Shown piece after piece: positions 7,748-14,836 of a stretch of DNA of 17,965 nucleotides. Position numbers and translations under genes: made by a program. The stretch's first letter is position 1. Each line of letters begins with the position of its first letter. The DNA is from Ruminococcus_G sp050944415 (GTDB taxonomy: Bacteria > Bacillota > Clostridia > Lachnospirales > Lachnospiraceae): contig JBMNRA010000057.1 of assembly GCA_050944415.1 (NCBI GenBank), positions 1-17,965 of the forward strand. The letters run 5' to 3'. A model generated the notes under the pieces. It was not told the origin of the DNA, searched no databases, and worked only from the letters and a program-made list of their open reading frames with translations.

Positions 7748-8410
7748 ATGAATAACACAAGAACGGCAACTATGTCAAGAACGAAAAGCCTGACACAGGT
7801 GGCACTTTTCGCTGCACTGATTTTTATCATGGCTTTTACACCCTTTCTCGGCTATATCCCGCTGGGATTTACGAGAGCGACCATCATTCACATTCCGGTT
7901 ATTATCGGATCGCTGATGTTGGGACCGAAAAAAGGAGCGGCACTTGGGTTTGTTTTTGGTCTGACCAGTTTTATCAACAATACGATTAACCCAAGCGTTA
8001 CATCCTTTGTATTTACTCCTTTTTATTCATTGGGAGAATACAGCGGCGGTATTGGAAGCGTTATTATCTGTTTTGTGCCGAGGATACTGGTGGGTGTCGT
8101 ACCCTATTATGTATACCGGTTTGTGGCAAAAATTGCCGGGAGAAAAGGCGGCAGGGCGCCGGCGGCAGGACTGGCGCTGGCGGGACTGGCGGGATCCCTT
8201 ACCAACACTCTGCTGGTCATGCATATGATTCTTCTGTTTTTTGGAAAAAGCTATGCGGCGGCCAGTGAGATTACCGGAAACGTATACCTGGCGATTCTGG
8301 CCGTGATCGGTGTCAACGGTATTCCGGAAGCGGTTGTGGCAGCGGTGATCGTTATGTTGATCGGCAAGGTTCTGCTAAACACGAAAGTTATGAAAAACAT
8401 AGGAGTATAG
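7748..8410 (+). CDS. panT: ECF transporter S component, probably pantothenate-specific (PanT)
   Basis: A 220-residue integral membrane protein with about six helices and the fold of ECF S components: an early helix (ALFAALIFIMAFTPFLG), the PLGFTRATIIHIPVIIG segment, a glycine-rich KKGAALGFVFGLTSF stretch and a later NTLLVMHMILLFFGK helix. S components bind a vitamin and dock on a shared EcfA/A'/T energising module, which is not in this window. Its place between coaBC and coaX argues for pantothenate; this specificity comes from context, not from residues seen. It has AGGAGG five bases before the ATG. A related alternative would be another vitamin or precursor such as riboflavin or folate. Confidence 0.8.
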   Translation: MNNTRTATMSRTKSLTQVALFAALIFIMAFTPFLGYIPLGFTRATIIHIPVIIGSLMLGPKKGAALGFVFGLTSFINNTINPSVTSFVFTPFYSLGEYSGGIGSVIICFVPRILVGVVPYYVYRFVAKIAGRKGGRAPAAGLALAGLAGSLTNTLLVMHMILLFFGKSYAAASEITGNVYLAILAVIGVNGIPEAVVAAVIVMLIGKVLLNTKVMKNIGV

Positions 8411-8414
8411 GAAA

Positions 8415-9182
8415 ATGATTCTGGCAATAGATATCGGAAACACCAATATTGTGATCGGATGTGTGGATGAAAAACAGACATATTTTATTGAACGGCTGTC
8501 AACGGTCAAAACGAAAACGGAGCTGGAATACGCCATCGACATCAAGGCTGTGCTGGAAATATACGGTATTTCAAAGGAAAAGATCAAGGGCGGCATTATC
8601 TGTTCCGTTGTACCCCAGATTACCGCTATCGTCCGGTTGGCAGCGGAGAAGGTTCTGCGCAAGCAGATTCTGGTGGTGGGTCCCGGTATCAAAACCGGGT
8701 TAAACATTCTGATGGATAACCCGGCTCAGCTGGGGAGTGATCTGGTGGCCGGTGCGGTGGCCGGGATTAATGAATATCCGGTACCTTTAATCATCCTGGA
8801 TATGGGAACGGCCACTACGATCTGTGTGATTGACGAAAAGAAAAACTATATCGGCGGTATGATCCTTCCGGGCGTTATGGTTTCTCTGAATTCACTGACC
8901 GCTCATGCGGCTCAGCTGCAGGGCATCAGTCTGGAACCGCCCCGGCAGATGATTGGGAAAAATACCATTGACTGTATGAAAAGCGGAATTATTCACGGAA
9001 ATGCATCCGTTGTGGATGGAATGATTGACAGAATCGAAGAGGAAATCGGACAGACAGCTGTGGCGGTAGCCACCGGCGGTCTGGCAAAGGCCATCGTGCC
9101 CTATTGCAAAAAAGAAGTAATTCTGGATGACAATCTGCTGCTGAAAGGACTTTTGATTATTTACAACAAGAACAGGGGCTGA
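8415..9182 (+). CDS. coaX: Type III pantothenate kinase
   Basis: A 255-residue cytosolic kinase of the ASKHA fold that phosphorylates pantothenate, the first step of CoA synthesis. Seen are the phosphate-1 motif DIGNTN (6-11), ICSVVPQ (62-68), LGSDLVAGAVAG (107-118, where many relatives read GADR), phosphate-2 DMGTATTI (129-136), GGMILPGVMVSLNSL (147-161), GKNTIDCMKSGIIHG (181-195) and ATGGLA (219-224). Length matches the family. It starts 4 bases after the preceding stop, with AGGAG inside the end of that gene. With the S component upstream and coaBC it forms an uptake-to-phosphopantetheine module. Confidence 0.95.
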   Translation: MILAIDIGNTNIVIGCVDEKQTYFIERLSTVKTKTELEYAIDIKAVLEIYGISKEKIKGGIICSVVPQITAIVRLAAEKVLRKQILVVGPGIKTGLNILMDNPAQLGSDLVAGAVAGINEYPVPLIILDMGTATTICVIDEKKNYIGGMILPGVMVSLNSLTAHAAQLQGISLEPPRQMIGKNTIDCMKSGIIHGNASVVDGMIDRIEEEIGQTAVAVATGGLAKAIVPYCKKEVILDDNLLLKGLLIIYNKNRG

Positions 9183-9188
9183 GGAATT

Positions 9189-9425
9189 ATGAAATTGATT
9201 GAGGGAGAGAAAGGAAGAAACTATCTGGTGGGGCAGATGAATCTGCCGGTAAATACAGAGCGCCGCCTGGCGGCTCTGGGAATGACAGGGGATGCCAGAG
9301 TCAGAGTGCTGAACAAGAAAAAAAGAGGAGCCATGATCATTAATGTGCGTGGCACCCGTTTTGCTGTCGGAAGACATATTGCTGAAAACATCGAAGTGAG
9401 GGAGGACATGGCCGATGGAGAATAG
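9189..9425 (+). CDS. feoA: Ferrous iron transport protein A (FeoA)
   Basis: A 78-residue single-domain protein with the SH3-like FeoA fold. The pattern RRLAALGMTGDARVRVLNKKK and the later GTRFAVGRHIAENIEV are the usual FeoA core (small loop after ALGM, then a basic hairpin and the G-R segment before the final strand). It is thought to assist or gate the FeoB channel from the cytoplasm. It overlaps feoB by 11 bases in another frame and follows coaX by only 6 bases, so it belongs to the same transcript. No Fur-type operator was recognised before it. No separate feoC was seen. Confidence 0.9.
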   Translation: MKLIEGEKGRNYLVGQMNLPVNTERRLAALGMTGDARVRVLNKKKRGAMIINVRGTRFAVGRHIAENIEVREDMADGE

Positions 9426-11460
9426 AATACGTGTTGGCTTTATGGGAAATCCCAACTGTGGAAAAACTACTTTGTTTAATGCCTATACCGGGGCGAATCT
9501 GAAGGTTGCCAACTGGCCGGGAGTTACGGTGGAGAAAGTGGAAGGTTCCATGAAATTTCAGGGGTATGACATCCAGCTGGTGGATCTGCCGGGAACCTAC
9601 AGTCTGACCTCTTATACCATGGAAGAGATAGTGGCCAGACAGTACGTACAAAGTGACGATGTGGACGTTATCATTGATGTGGCGGATGCTTCAGCGCTGG
9701 AAAGGAATCTATATCTGACTTTGCAGTTGATAGAGCTGGGAAAACCGGTGGTTCTGGCTCTTAATATGATGGATATTGTGGAAAAGCGGGGAATGGAAAT
9801 CGACCTTCACCGCCTTCCGGAAATGCTGGGTATTCCGGTTATTCCGGTCAGTGCCAGAAAGAAAAAGGGTTTGGATATTCTCATGCATGCTGTAATCCAT
9901 CACAAAGATTTCCTGGAGAAACAGCCGCTGATCCATCACCATGATACCCATACGGAGCATCAGCATCAGCACCATAAAGAGTTTGTCATGGTGTACAGTG
10001 ATGAAATTGAAGACAAAATTGATCTTCTGAAAGACAGACTGAAAGAGAAATATCCGGATCTGGAGAAGTACCGTTATTTTGCCATCAAATATCTGGAAGA
10101 TGACGAGGAAGTCAGAAAGCAGTATCCCATTGATACTTCTGATATTCTGGAAAAAAGCTATGAGACCCGGATTATTAATGAAAAATACGATTTTATTGAG
10201 GAAGTTATCCAGGAAACACTGGTTAATAAAGCACAGAAAGCGGCAAGTACTGATAAGATTGACCGGTGGCTTACGGACCGCTTCTGGGGATTGCCTATCT
10301 TTCTCCTGATCATGGCGCTGGTGTTCGTTCTGACTTTTACCGTCGGCGACTGGCTGAAGGGCTATATGGGAGTGCTTTTGAATATTATTTCAGAGAGCGT
10401 GACACAGCTGCTTACCGCAATCGGGGCATCCGACTGGATGATATCTCTGATTGTAGATGGCATTATTTCCGGAGTAGGAGGAATTCTTACCTTCCTTCCC
10501 AACATATTTATTCTGTTTCTGGCGTTGGCTTTTCTGGAAGACAGCGGATATATGTCAAGAGCCGCATATGTAATGGACAGTCTGATGGGACGGCTGGGAC
10601 TTTCCGGACGTGCGTTCATTCCCATGATTCTGGGATTTGGGTGTACTGTTCCGGCAGTCATGGCGTCGCGTGCTCTGGAGGATAAACATGACCGGATGAA
10701 AACCATTCTGGTGACGCCTTTTATGTCCTGCAGCGCGAGACTGCCGATCTATGTGTTGTTTTCACAGACATTTTTTGAGAAATATGCAGGACTTGCTGCT
10801 TTCTCCATGTATGTGCTTGGTATGGTGACGGCGATTGCAATGGCCTTTATTATGCATCTGGCGGACAGGGGAAAGGCAGAAAATAATCTTCTGATCGAGC
10901 TTCCGGAGTATAAAGCGCCGAGTGCGCAGACGGTCTGGATTTATGTTTGGGGAAAAGTTAAGGATTATCTGACGAAAGCGGGAACTACCATTTTTATCGC
11001 TTCAATTTTGATGTGGTTTGTTTTGAATTTTGGGCCTTCCGGATATGTCAGTGATATTTCACAGAGTTTTGGCGCGGTTGTGGGAAGAGCGGTCATACCG
11101 GTATTTAAACCGCTGGGTCTGGGCTACTGGCAGTTGATCGTGGCGCTGATTGCAGGTATCTCCGCCAAAGAGGTGGTGGTATCCAGCTGTTCCGTATTGT
11201 TTGGAATCGGGAATATAACGGCGCCGTCAGGTATGGCCACGCTGGCAGCTATGCTGGGAGGCGACGGTTTTGGCCCGCTGAATGCCTACTGTATGATGAC
11301 ATTCTGTCTGCTGTACATACCCTGTATTGCCACACTGGCCACTGTGAAAAAAGAAACCGGAAGTACCAGATCCATGTTTGTAAACGCCTTTTTCCATCTC
11401 ATAGTGGCATGGGTAGTTACTTTCGTGATTTACCAGGCAGGTTCGCTGCTGGGATTATAA
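9415..11460 (+). CDS. feoB: Ferrous iron transporter FeoB
   Basis: A 681-residue Fe(II) transporter with an N-terminal G domain and a polytopic membrane part. G1 GNPNCGKT is at 11-18, G2 threonine at 38 (PGVTVEK), G3 DLPG at 57-60, G4 NMMD at 117-120 and G5 SAR at 146-148. The membrane part begins near 290 and carries the two gate repeats: GFGCTVPAVMASRALED (408-423) with FMSCSARLP (436-444), and later LIAGISAKEVVVSS. A histidine-rich stretch with eight His in residues 174-187 lies between the G domain and the helical GDI region. The start is supported by GGGAGG ten bases upstream inside feoA. Length is a little below that of the E. coli protein. Confidence 0.95.
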   Translation: MENRIRVGFMGNPNCGKTTLFNAYTGANLKVANWPGVTVEKVEGSMKFQGYDIQLVDLPGTYSLTSYTMEEIVARQYVQSDDVDVIIDVADASALERNLYLTLQLIELGKPVVLALNMMDIVEKRGMEIDLHRLPEMLGIPVIPVSARKKKGLDILMHAVIHHKDFLEKQPLIHHHDTHTEHQHQHHKEFVMVYSDEIEDKIDLLKDRLKEKYPDLEKYRYFAIKYLEDDEEVRKQYPIDTSDILEKSYETRIINEKYDFIEEVIQETLVNKAQKAASTDKIDRWLTDRFWGLPIFLLIMALVFVLTFTVGDWLKGYMGVLLNIISESVTQLLTAIGASDWMISLIVDGIISGVGGILTFLPNIFILFLALAFLEDSGYMSRAAYVMDSLMGRLGLSGRAFIPMILGFGCTVPAVMASRALEDKHDRMKTILVTPFMSCSARLPIYVLFSQTFFEKYAGLAAFSMYVLGMVTAIAMAFIMHLADRGKAENNLLIELPEYKAPSAQTVWIYVWGKVKDYLTKAGTTIFIASILMWFVLNFGPSGYVSDISQSFGAVVGRAVIPVFKPLGLGYWQLIVALIAGISAKEVVVSSCSVLFGIGNITAPSGMATLAAMLGGDGFGPLNAYCMMTFCLLYIPCIATLATVKKETGSTRSMFVNAFFHLIVAWVVTFVIYQAGSLLGL

Positions 11461-11490
11461 AATACGATGGAAAAGAGAGGAGAGAAAAAA

Positions 11491-12768
11491 ATGAGCTTTA
11501 AAAAAGAAACGATCTGTGTACAGGGAGGATGGCAGCCGGGAAACGGTGAGCCCAGAGTGCTGCCGATTTATCAGAGTACCACATTCAAGTATTCAACCAG
11601 TGAAGAAATGGGAAAACTGTTCGATCTGGAGGAAGAAGGATATTTTTATTCCAGACTTCAGAATCCTACCAATGATCTGGTAGCGCAGAAGATTTGTGAC
11701 CTGGAAGGTGGAGTGGCTGCCATGCTCACATCTTCCGGCCAGGCAGCTACTCTGTTTGCAGTGACCAATATCTGCGAAGAGGGAGATCATGTGATCTGTG
11801 CGGCAAAAGTTTACGGGGGTACCTCCAATCTTCTGACTGTAACGCTGAAGCGTTTTGGAATTCAGGTGACACTGGTGGATCAGGATGATCCGAAAGAAAA
11901 ATTGGAAAAGGCTTTTCAGCCCAATACGAAGGCCGTATTTGCCGAGACAGTTTCCAATCCGGCAGGGGTTATCCTTGATATTGAGAAGTTTGCCGATCTG
12001 GCTCATGCGCATCATGTGCCTCTCATCTGTGATAACACCTTTGCCACACCGATTCATTGCCGGCCTTTTGAATTCGGAGCGGATATTGTGACCCATTCCA
12101 CCACAAAGTATATGGATGGTCATGCCATGGCTATGGGCGGCTGTATTGTGGACAGCGGAAATTTTAACTGGAATGAGAATAAAGACAAATATCCGGGACT
12201 GACGACACCGGACGAATCTTATCATGGAGTAATCTATACGGAGCGGTTTGGGAAAAAGGCGTATATAACGAAGGCTACTGTTCAGCTGATGAGAGATATG
12301 GGAGCCTGTCAGTCTCCTCAGAATGCATTTCTGACCAATATCGGTCTGGAGACGCTCCATCTGCGAATGCCCCGTCATTACGAAAACGCACTGCAGGTTG
12401 CGCGGTACCTGGAAAACCATGAAAAAGTTGCATGGGTGGAATTTTCAGGACTGGAGAGCAGCAGATACTATCATCTGGCACAGAAATATATGCCTAATGG
12501 AACCTGCGGCGTGCTTTCCTTCGGACCAAAAGGCGGAAAAGAAGGCGCCATGCGTTTTACCAACGCGCTGAAAATGATTGCCATAGTGACCCATGTGGCA
12601 GATGCCCGGTCATGTGTTCTTCATCCGGCCAGCCATACTCATCGCCAGTTGAACGATGAGCAGCTTCTGGAGGCAGGAGTTCTTCCGGATCTGATCCGTC
12701 TCTCTGTGGGAATTGAGAATATCGATGATATTATTGCGGATCTGGATCAGGCTCTGCAGGCAGTATAA
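11491..12768 (+). CDS. metY: O-acetylhomoserine sulfhydrylase (O-acetylhomoserine aminocarboxypropyltransferase)
   Basis: A 425-residue PLP enzyme of the Cys/Met metabolism family that replaces the acetyl group of O-acetylhomoserine by sulfide, giving homocysteine. Visible marks are YSRLQNPTND (53-62), the phosphate-binding SSGQAA (81-86), DNTFATP with its PLP-contacting aspartate (181-187), the Schiff-base lysine K206 in THSTTKYMDGH, and GGCIVDSGNFNW (216-227), which fits MetY rather than MetB/MetC. The ATG at 11491 has GAGGAGAG about 7 bases upstream; an in-frame ATG at 11467 has no such site. It sits 30 bases after feoB. Some related enzymes use methanethiol or other thiols, so the thiol donor is not fixed by sequence. 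Confidence 0.9.
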   Translation: MSFKKETICVQGGWQPGNGEPRVLPIYQSTTFKYSTSEEMGKLFDLEEEGYFYSRLQNPTNDLVAQKICDLEGGVAAMLTSSGQAATLFAVTNICEEGDHVICAAKVYGGTSNLLTVTLKRFGIQVTLVDQDDPKEKLEKAFQPNTKAVFAETVSNPAGVILDIEKFADLAHAHHVPLICDNTFATPIHCRPFEFGADIVTHSTTKYMDGHAMAMGGCIVDSGNFNWNENKDKYPGLTTPDESYHGVIYTERFGKKAYITKATVQLMRDMGACQSPQNAFLTNIGLETLHLRMPRHYENALQVARYLENHEKVAWVEFSGLESSRYYHLAQKYMPNGTCGVLSFGPKGGKEGAMRFTNALKMIAIVTHVADARSCVLHPASHTHRQLNDEQLLEAGVLPDLIRLSVGIENIDDIIADLDQALQAV

Positions 12769-12786
12769 AAAACAGGAGGATTGTAT

Positions 12787-13329
12787 ATGAGAATCAAAGC
12801 GGCAGATACTATGGCTATGATCGTGGATTATCAGGAAAGCCTGATGAAAGTGATGGATCAGGGTGAGGAACTGGTGAAAAATGCTGGAATCCTGATTCGA
12901 GGCCTGAAGGTTCTGGGGATTCCCATGATTATCACTCAGCAGTATACGAAAGGACTGGGAAATTCCGTTGCAGCGATATATGAGGCGGCTGAAACAGAAG
13001 AATATATGGAAAAAATAGCTTTCAGCAGCTACAGGGAGCAGCATATTATGGATGCGGTGACCCAGACCGGCAGAAAAAATGTTATCGTCTGTGGAATAGA
13101 AGCACACATCTGCGTACTGCAGACCTGTATTGATCTGAAAGAAGCCGGTTATCAGCCCATATTGGTCACGGACTGTATCAGCTCCAGAAGAAAGCATGAT
13201 AAAGATATGGGAATTCAGAGGGCGATTCAGGAAGGGGTGCTGGTCACCACTTACGAATCCATTCTTTTTGAATTACTGGAAAAAGCGGGAAGCGATACCT
13301 TTAAAAAAATTTCTAAACTGGTAAAATGA
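12787..13329 (+). CDS. Isochorismatase-fold cysteine hydrolase
   Basis: A 180-residue cytosolic protein of the cysteine hydrolase superfamily. The probable catalytic triad is Asp14 (MIVDYQESL), Lys76 (EKIAFSS) and Cys109 (IEAHICVLQT); GIEAHIC at 103-109 includes the usual cis-peptide turn. The segment QQYTKGLG at 51-58 resembles YcaC-type members. Substrates in this superfamily include isochorismate, nicotinamide, ureido compounds and unknown ones; none can be chosen here. The ATG at 12787 has AGGAGG 7 bases upstream; the in-frame TTG at 12781 would have only 1 base of spacing. It follows metY by 18 bases and precedes the GNAT gene by 10. Confidence 0.87.
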   Translation: MRIKAADTMAMIVDYQESLMKVMDQGEELVKNAGILIRGLKVLGIPMIITQQYTKGLGNSVAAIYEAAETEEYMEKIAFSSYREQHIMDAVTQTGRKNVIVCGIEAHICVLQTCIDLKEAGYQPILVTDCISSRRKHDKDMGIQRAIQEGVLVTTYESILFELLEKAGSDTFKKISKLVK

Positions 13330-13339
13330 GGATCTGTTT

Positions 13340-13792
13340 ATGCTGAAAATAAAAAAAATGCTGCCTCAGGATGAGACGGCAGTACTTCCTATGGTAAATG
13401 ATTTCTATCACAGTGATGCAGTGGATCATCAGGTGGATATGTACGTTCTGAGACGTACCTTTCAGGATGCGGTTTCCGATGAATGCCCTTCCCTTTGGGG
13501 CGTTACCCTGTGGGATGATGACAGGCTGGCGGGTTTTGCGTATCTGACCAGCTTTTATGCCTGTGAGGTGGGCGGAATCACTATCATGCTGGAAGAAATC
13601 TATCTGGATGATTCCTGCCGGGGAAAAGGATATGGGACTGAATTTTTTCAGTGGATGTTCCGGGAATACCCCCAGGCCCGGCGTTTTCGCCTGGAGGTAA
13701 CCGGAGACAATGAACGGGCCTCCCGTCTGTACGAAAAGCTCGGCTTCACCTTTATGTCCTACCGGCAGATGATTAAAGACAGAAACTGTTAA
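13340..13792 (+). CDS. GNAT family N-acetyltransferase
   Basis: A 150-residue acetyl-CoA-dependent transferase. Motif A is seen as LEEIYLDDSCRGKGYGTEFF (residues 84-103, with the pyrophosphate-binding RGKGYG at 94-99), followed by motif B with NERASRLYEKLGF at 124-136 and the common ending in which the chain turns to a final strand (FMSYRQMIK). Substrate unknown: it could acetylate a small amine, an antibiotic or a protein N terminus. It is the last plus-strand gene of the coaBC run. Its stop overlaps the stop of the opposite sugar kinase gene, and a probable terminator for it lies 50 bases further on, inside that gene. Confidence 0.88.
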   Translation: MLKIKKMLPQDETAVLPMVNDFYHSDAVDHQVDMYVLRRTFQDAVSDECPSLWGVTLWDDDRLAGFAYLTSFYACEVGGITIMLEEIYLDDSCRGKGYGTEFFQWMFREYPQARRFRLEVTGDNERASRLYEKLGFTFMSYRQMIKDRNC

Positions 13793-14700
13793 TCGTCAGA
13801 ATTGATCCAGGCAGTGGCCCCCATTTTTTCAATACACCTGGCAGCCGTTTCATTGGCAATGCGTCCGCATTCCTGAAGCGGCTGTTTTTTTATAAGGCCG
13901 GAGATAAAACCGGCGGCGAAATTGTCACCTGCTCCGGTGGTGTCCAGGCAGCGGATATCCGGCAGAGCCGGTACGATCAGCCGTTGACTGCGGCTTTTGA
14001 TCAGACAGCCCTGGCTGCCCAGTTTAATGACAGCATGTCCTACGCCGCAGTCCAGAAAGGCATCAGCCACATCATCGGGATCTTCCCGGCGGGTGACCAT
14101 CCGTGCCTCTTCCAGATTTGGGAAGACAAAATCCAGATAGGAAAGCGCTTCCCTGATATCTTCCACCGTTTCCTGATTCTTGCACTTCGTCATATCTGCA
14201 CAAAGCGTCATGTTGTTTCTTTTGGCTTCGGCAAAAATACGGCTGTAATCATCTGGTGAAAAGAAGGGAAAGACAAAGATGCTGGCAAAACAAAGAAGCG
14301 ATGCCCGGGAAAATGTGCTGACATCAATGTCTTCAGGTTTCAGCTGACGCAGTCCGCCTTTGTCGCTGGTGATGAAGCTCCGCTCTCCATTGGGCTCGAT
14401 AAGCACGATGTTGATTCCCGTGTCCATAGAGGGATCAATGATGAAAGAATCCGTGTCAATGTGATGACTGCGGCAGTGGTCCAGAATAAAACGGCCGCCC
14501 AGATCGCTGCCGATTTTGCTGATCAGTTTTACATTGAATCCCAGATGGGACAGTATGGTAGCTTCATTGATAGCATCTCCGCCCACCTGAAAAGCAAGCC
14601 GTTCTACCGGGTGGGAGCCGCTTTTAAAAACGGAGGCATCCACCGGTCCCGCCGGAAGATCGATGATAGATGCTCCGATTATAATTGCATCGTATGACAT
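13789..14700 (-). CDS. PfkB-family carbohydrate kinase
   Basis: A 303-residue ribokinase-like enzyme that phosphorylates a sugar or nucleoside with ATP. Seen are the N-terminal IIIGASIIDLPAGPVD, the substrate-loop glycine pair and following helix GGDAINEATILSHLG (40-54), DTGINIVLIEPNGERSF (93-109), NLEEARMVT (195-203), and signature 2 DTTGAGDNFAAGF at 253-265 with catalytic base Asp259. The start at 14700 is chosen because GAGGAGG lies about 8 bases upstream and MSYDAIIIG is the usual beginning; the open frame runs further to 14904 only across the promoter region. The sugar is unknown; fructose, ribose or a nucleoside are possible. It is monocistronic here and convergent with the GNAT gene. 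Confidence 0.9.
   Translation of the reverse strand: MSYDAIIIGASIIDLPAGPVDASVFKSGSHPVERLAFQVGGDAINEATILSHLGFNVKLISKIGSDLGGRFILDHCRSHHIDTDSFIIDPSMDTGINIVLIEPNGERSFITSDKGGLRQLKPEDIDVSTFSRASLLCFASIFVFPFFSPDDYSRIFAEAKRNNMTLCADMTKCKNQETVEDIREALSYLDFVFPNLEEARMVTRREDPDDVADAFLDCGVGHAVIKLGSQGCLIKSRSQRLIVPALPDIRCLDTTGAGDNFAAGFISGLIKKQPLQECGRIANETAARCIEKMGATAWINSDD
13842..13891 (+). terminator. Plus-strand rho-independent terminator inside the antisense sugar kinase gene
   Basis: Outer arms CAGCCGTTTC (13842-13851) and GAAGCGGCTG (13875-13884) form ten pairs with one G-U. Within them GG/CC and AATGC-GTCC-GCATT (13858-13871) extend the stem with small bulges. Seven T follow directly (13885-13891). It lies 50 bases after the GNAT stop and should end the coaBC-to-GNAT transcript, although the bases also encode the C-terminal part of the minus-strand kinase. 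Confidence 0.7.
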
Positions 14701-14724
14701 ATATAAAACCTCCTCAGTATCTGT

Positions 14725-14773
14725 TCTTGTATGCAGATCCATTATATCAGTTTTTTCCATACATATCTTGTAT
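14725..14773 (+). repeat. Direct repeats of TCTTGTAT in the divergent promoter region
   Basis: Two identical 8-base copies lie at 14725-14732 and 14766-14773, 41 bases apart, close to four helical turns. They flank the -10 of the minus-strand kinase promoter, and the second covers the possible -35 of the plus-strand LCP promoter. They may be operator half-sites; in a T-rich region chance is also possible. Confidence 0.35.
14741..14749 (-). promoter_or_regulatory. Extended -10 promoter for the PfkB-family kinase gene
   Basis: On the minus strand the sequence reads TGATATAAT, a perfect TATAAT with the upstream TG of extended -10 promoters. No good -35 is seen at the usual distance (AAGATA at 17 bases). 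The expected start is near 14735, leaving a leader of about 34 bases with GAGGAGG before the ATG at 14700. Confidence 0.55.
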
Positions 14774-14796
14774 TTTTCGACATTTTTTTTTATAGT
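14768..14796 (+). promoter_or_regulatory. Possible promoter for the LCP gene
   Basis: TTGTAT (14768-14773) and TATAGT (14791-14796) are 17 bases apart; the -10 matches five of six consensus bases and the -35 only three. A T-rich spacer lies between them. The start would be near 14803, giving a leader of about 34 bases. It is the best candidate seen upstream of the LCP gene. Confidence 0.4.
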
Positions 14797-14836
14797 ATTT
14801 ATCAGGAAAACAAAAAAAGTTTGAGAGCGGGGCGTG

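Noticed and set aside
11467..11490. Earlier in-frame ATG for metY
   Set aside because: No ribosome binding site precedes it, while the ATG at 11491 has GAGGAGAG; the eight extra residues (MEKRGEKK) are just the translated ribosome binding site.
11461..11490. Riboswitch or S-box before metY
   Set aside because: The gap from feoB is only 30 bases, too short for an aptamer, and no terminator hairpin is present.
11593..12420. 275-codon open frame on the minus strand
   Set aside because: It is the antisense shadow of the metY coding region, whose PLP motifs are intact.
12781..12786. TTG start for the cysteine hydrolase
   Set aside because: It would lie one base from AGGAGG; the ATG at 12787 has proper spacing and gives the usual N terminus.
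13700..13790. Minus-strand terminator for the sugar kinase inside the GNAT gene
   Set aside because: Only a weak GAAGC-CGA-GCTTTTC stem is seen with a short T run; not strong enough to call.
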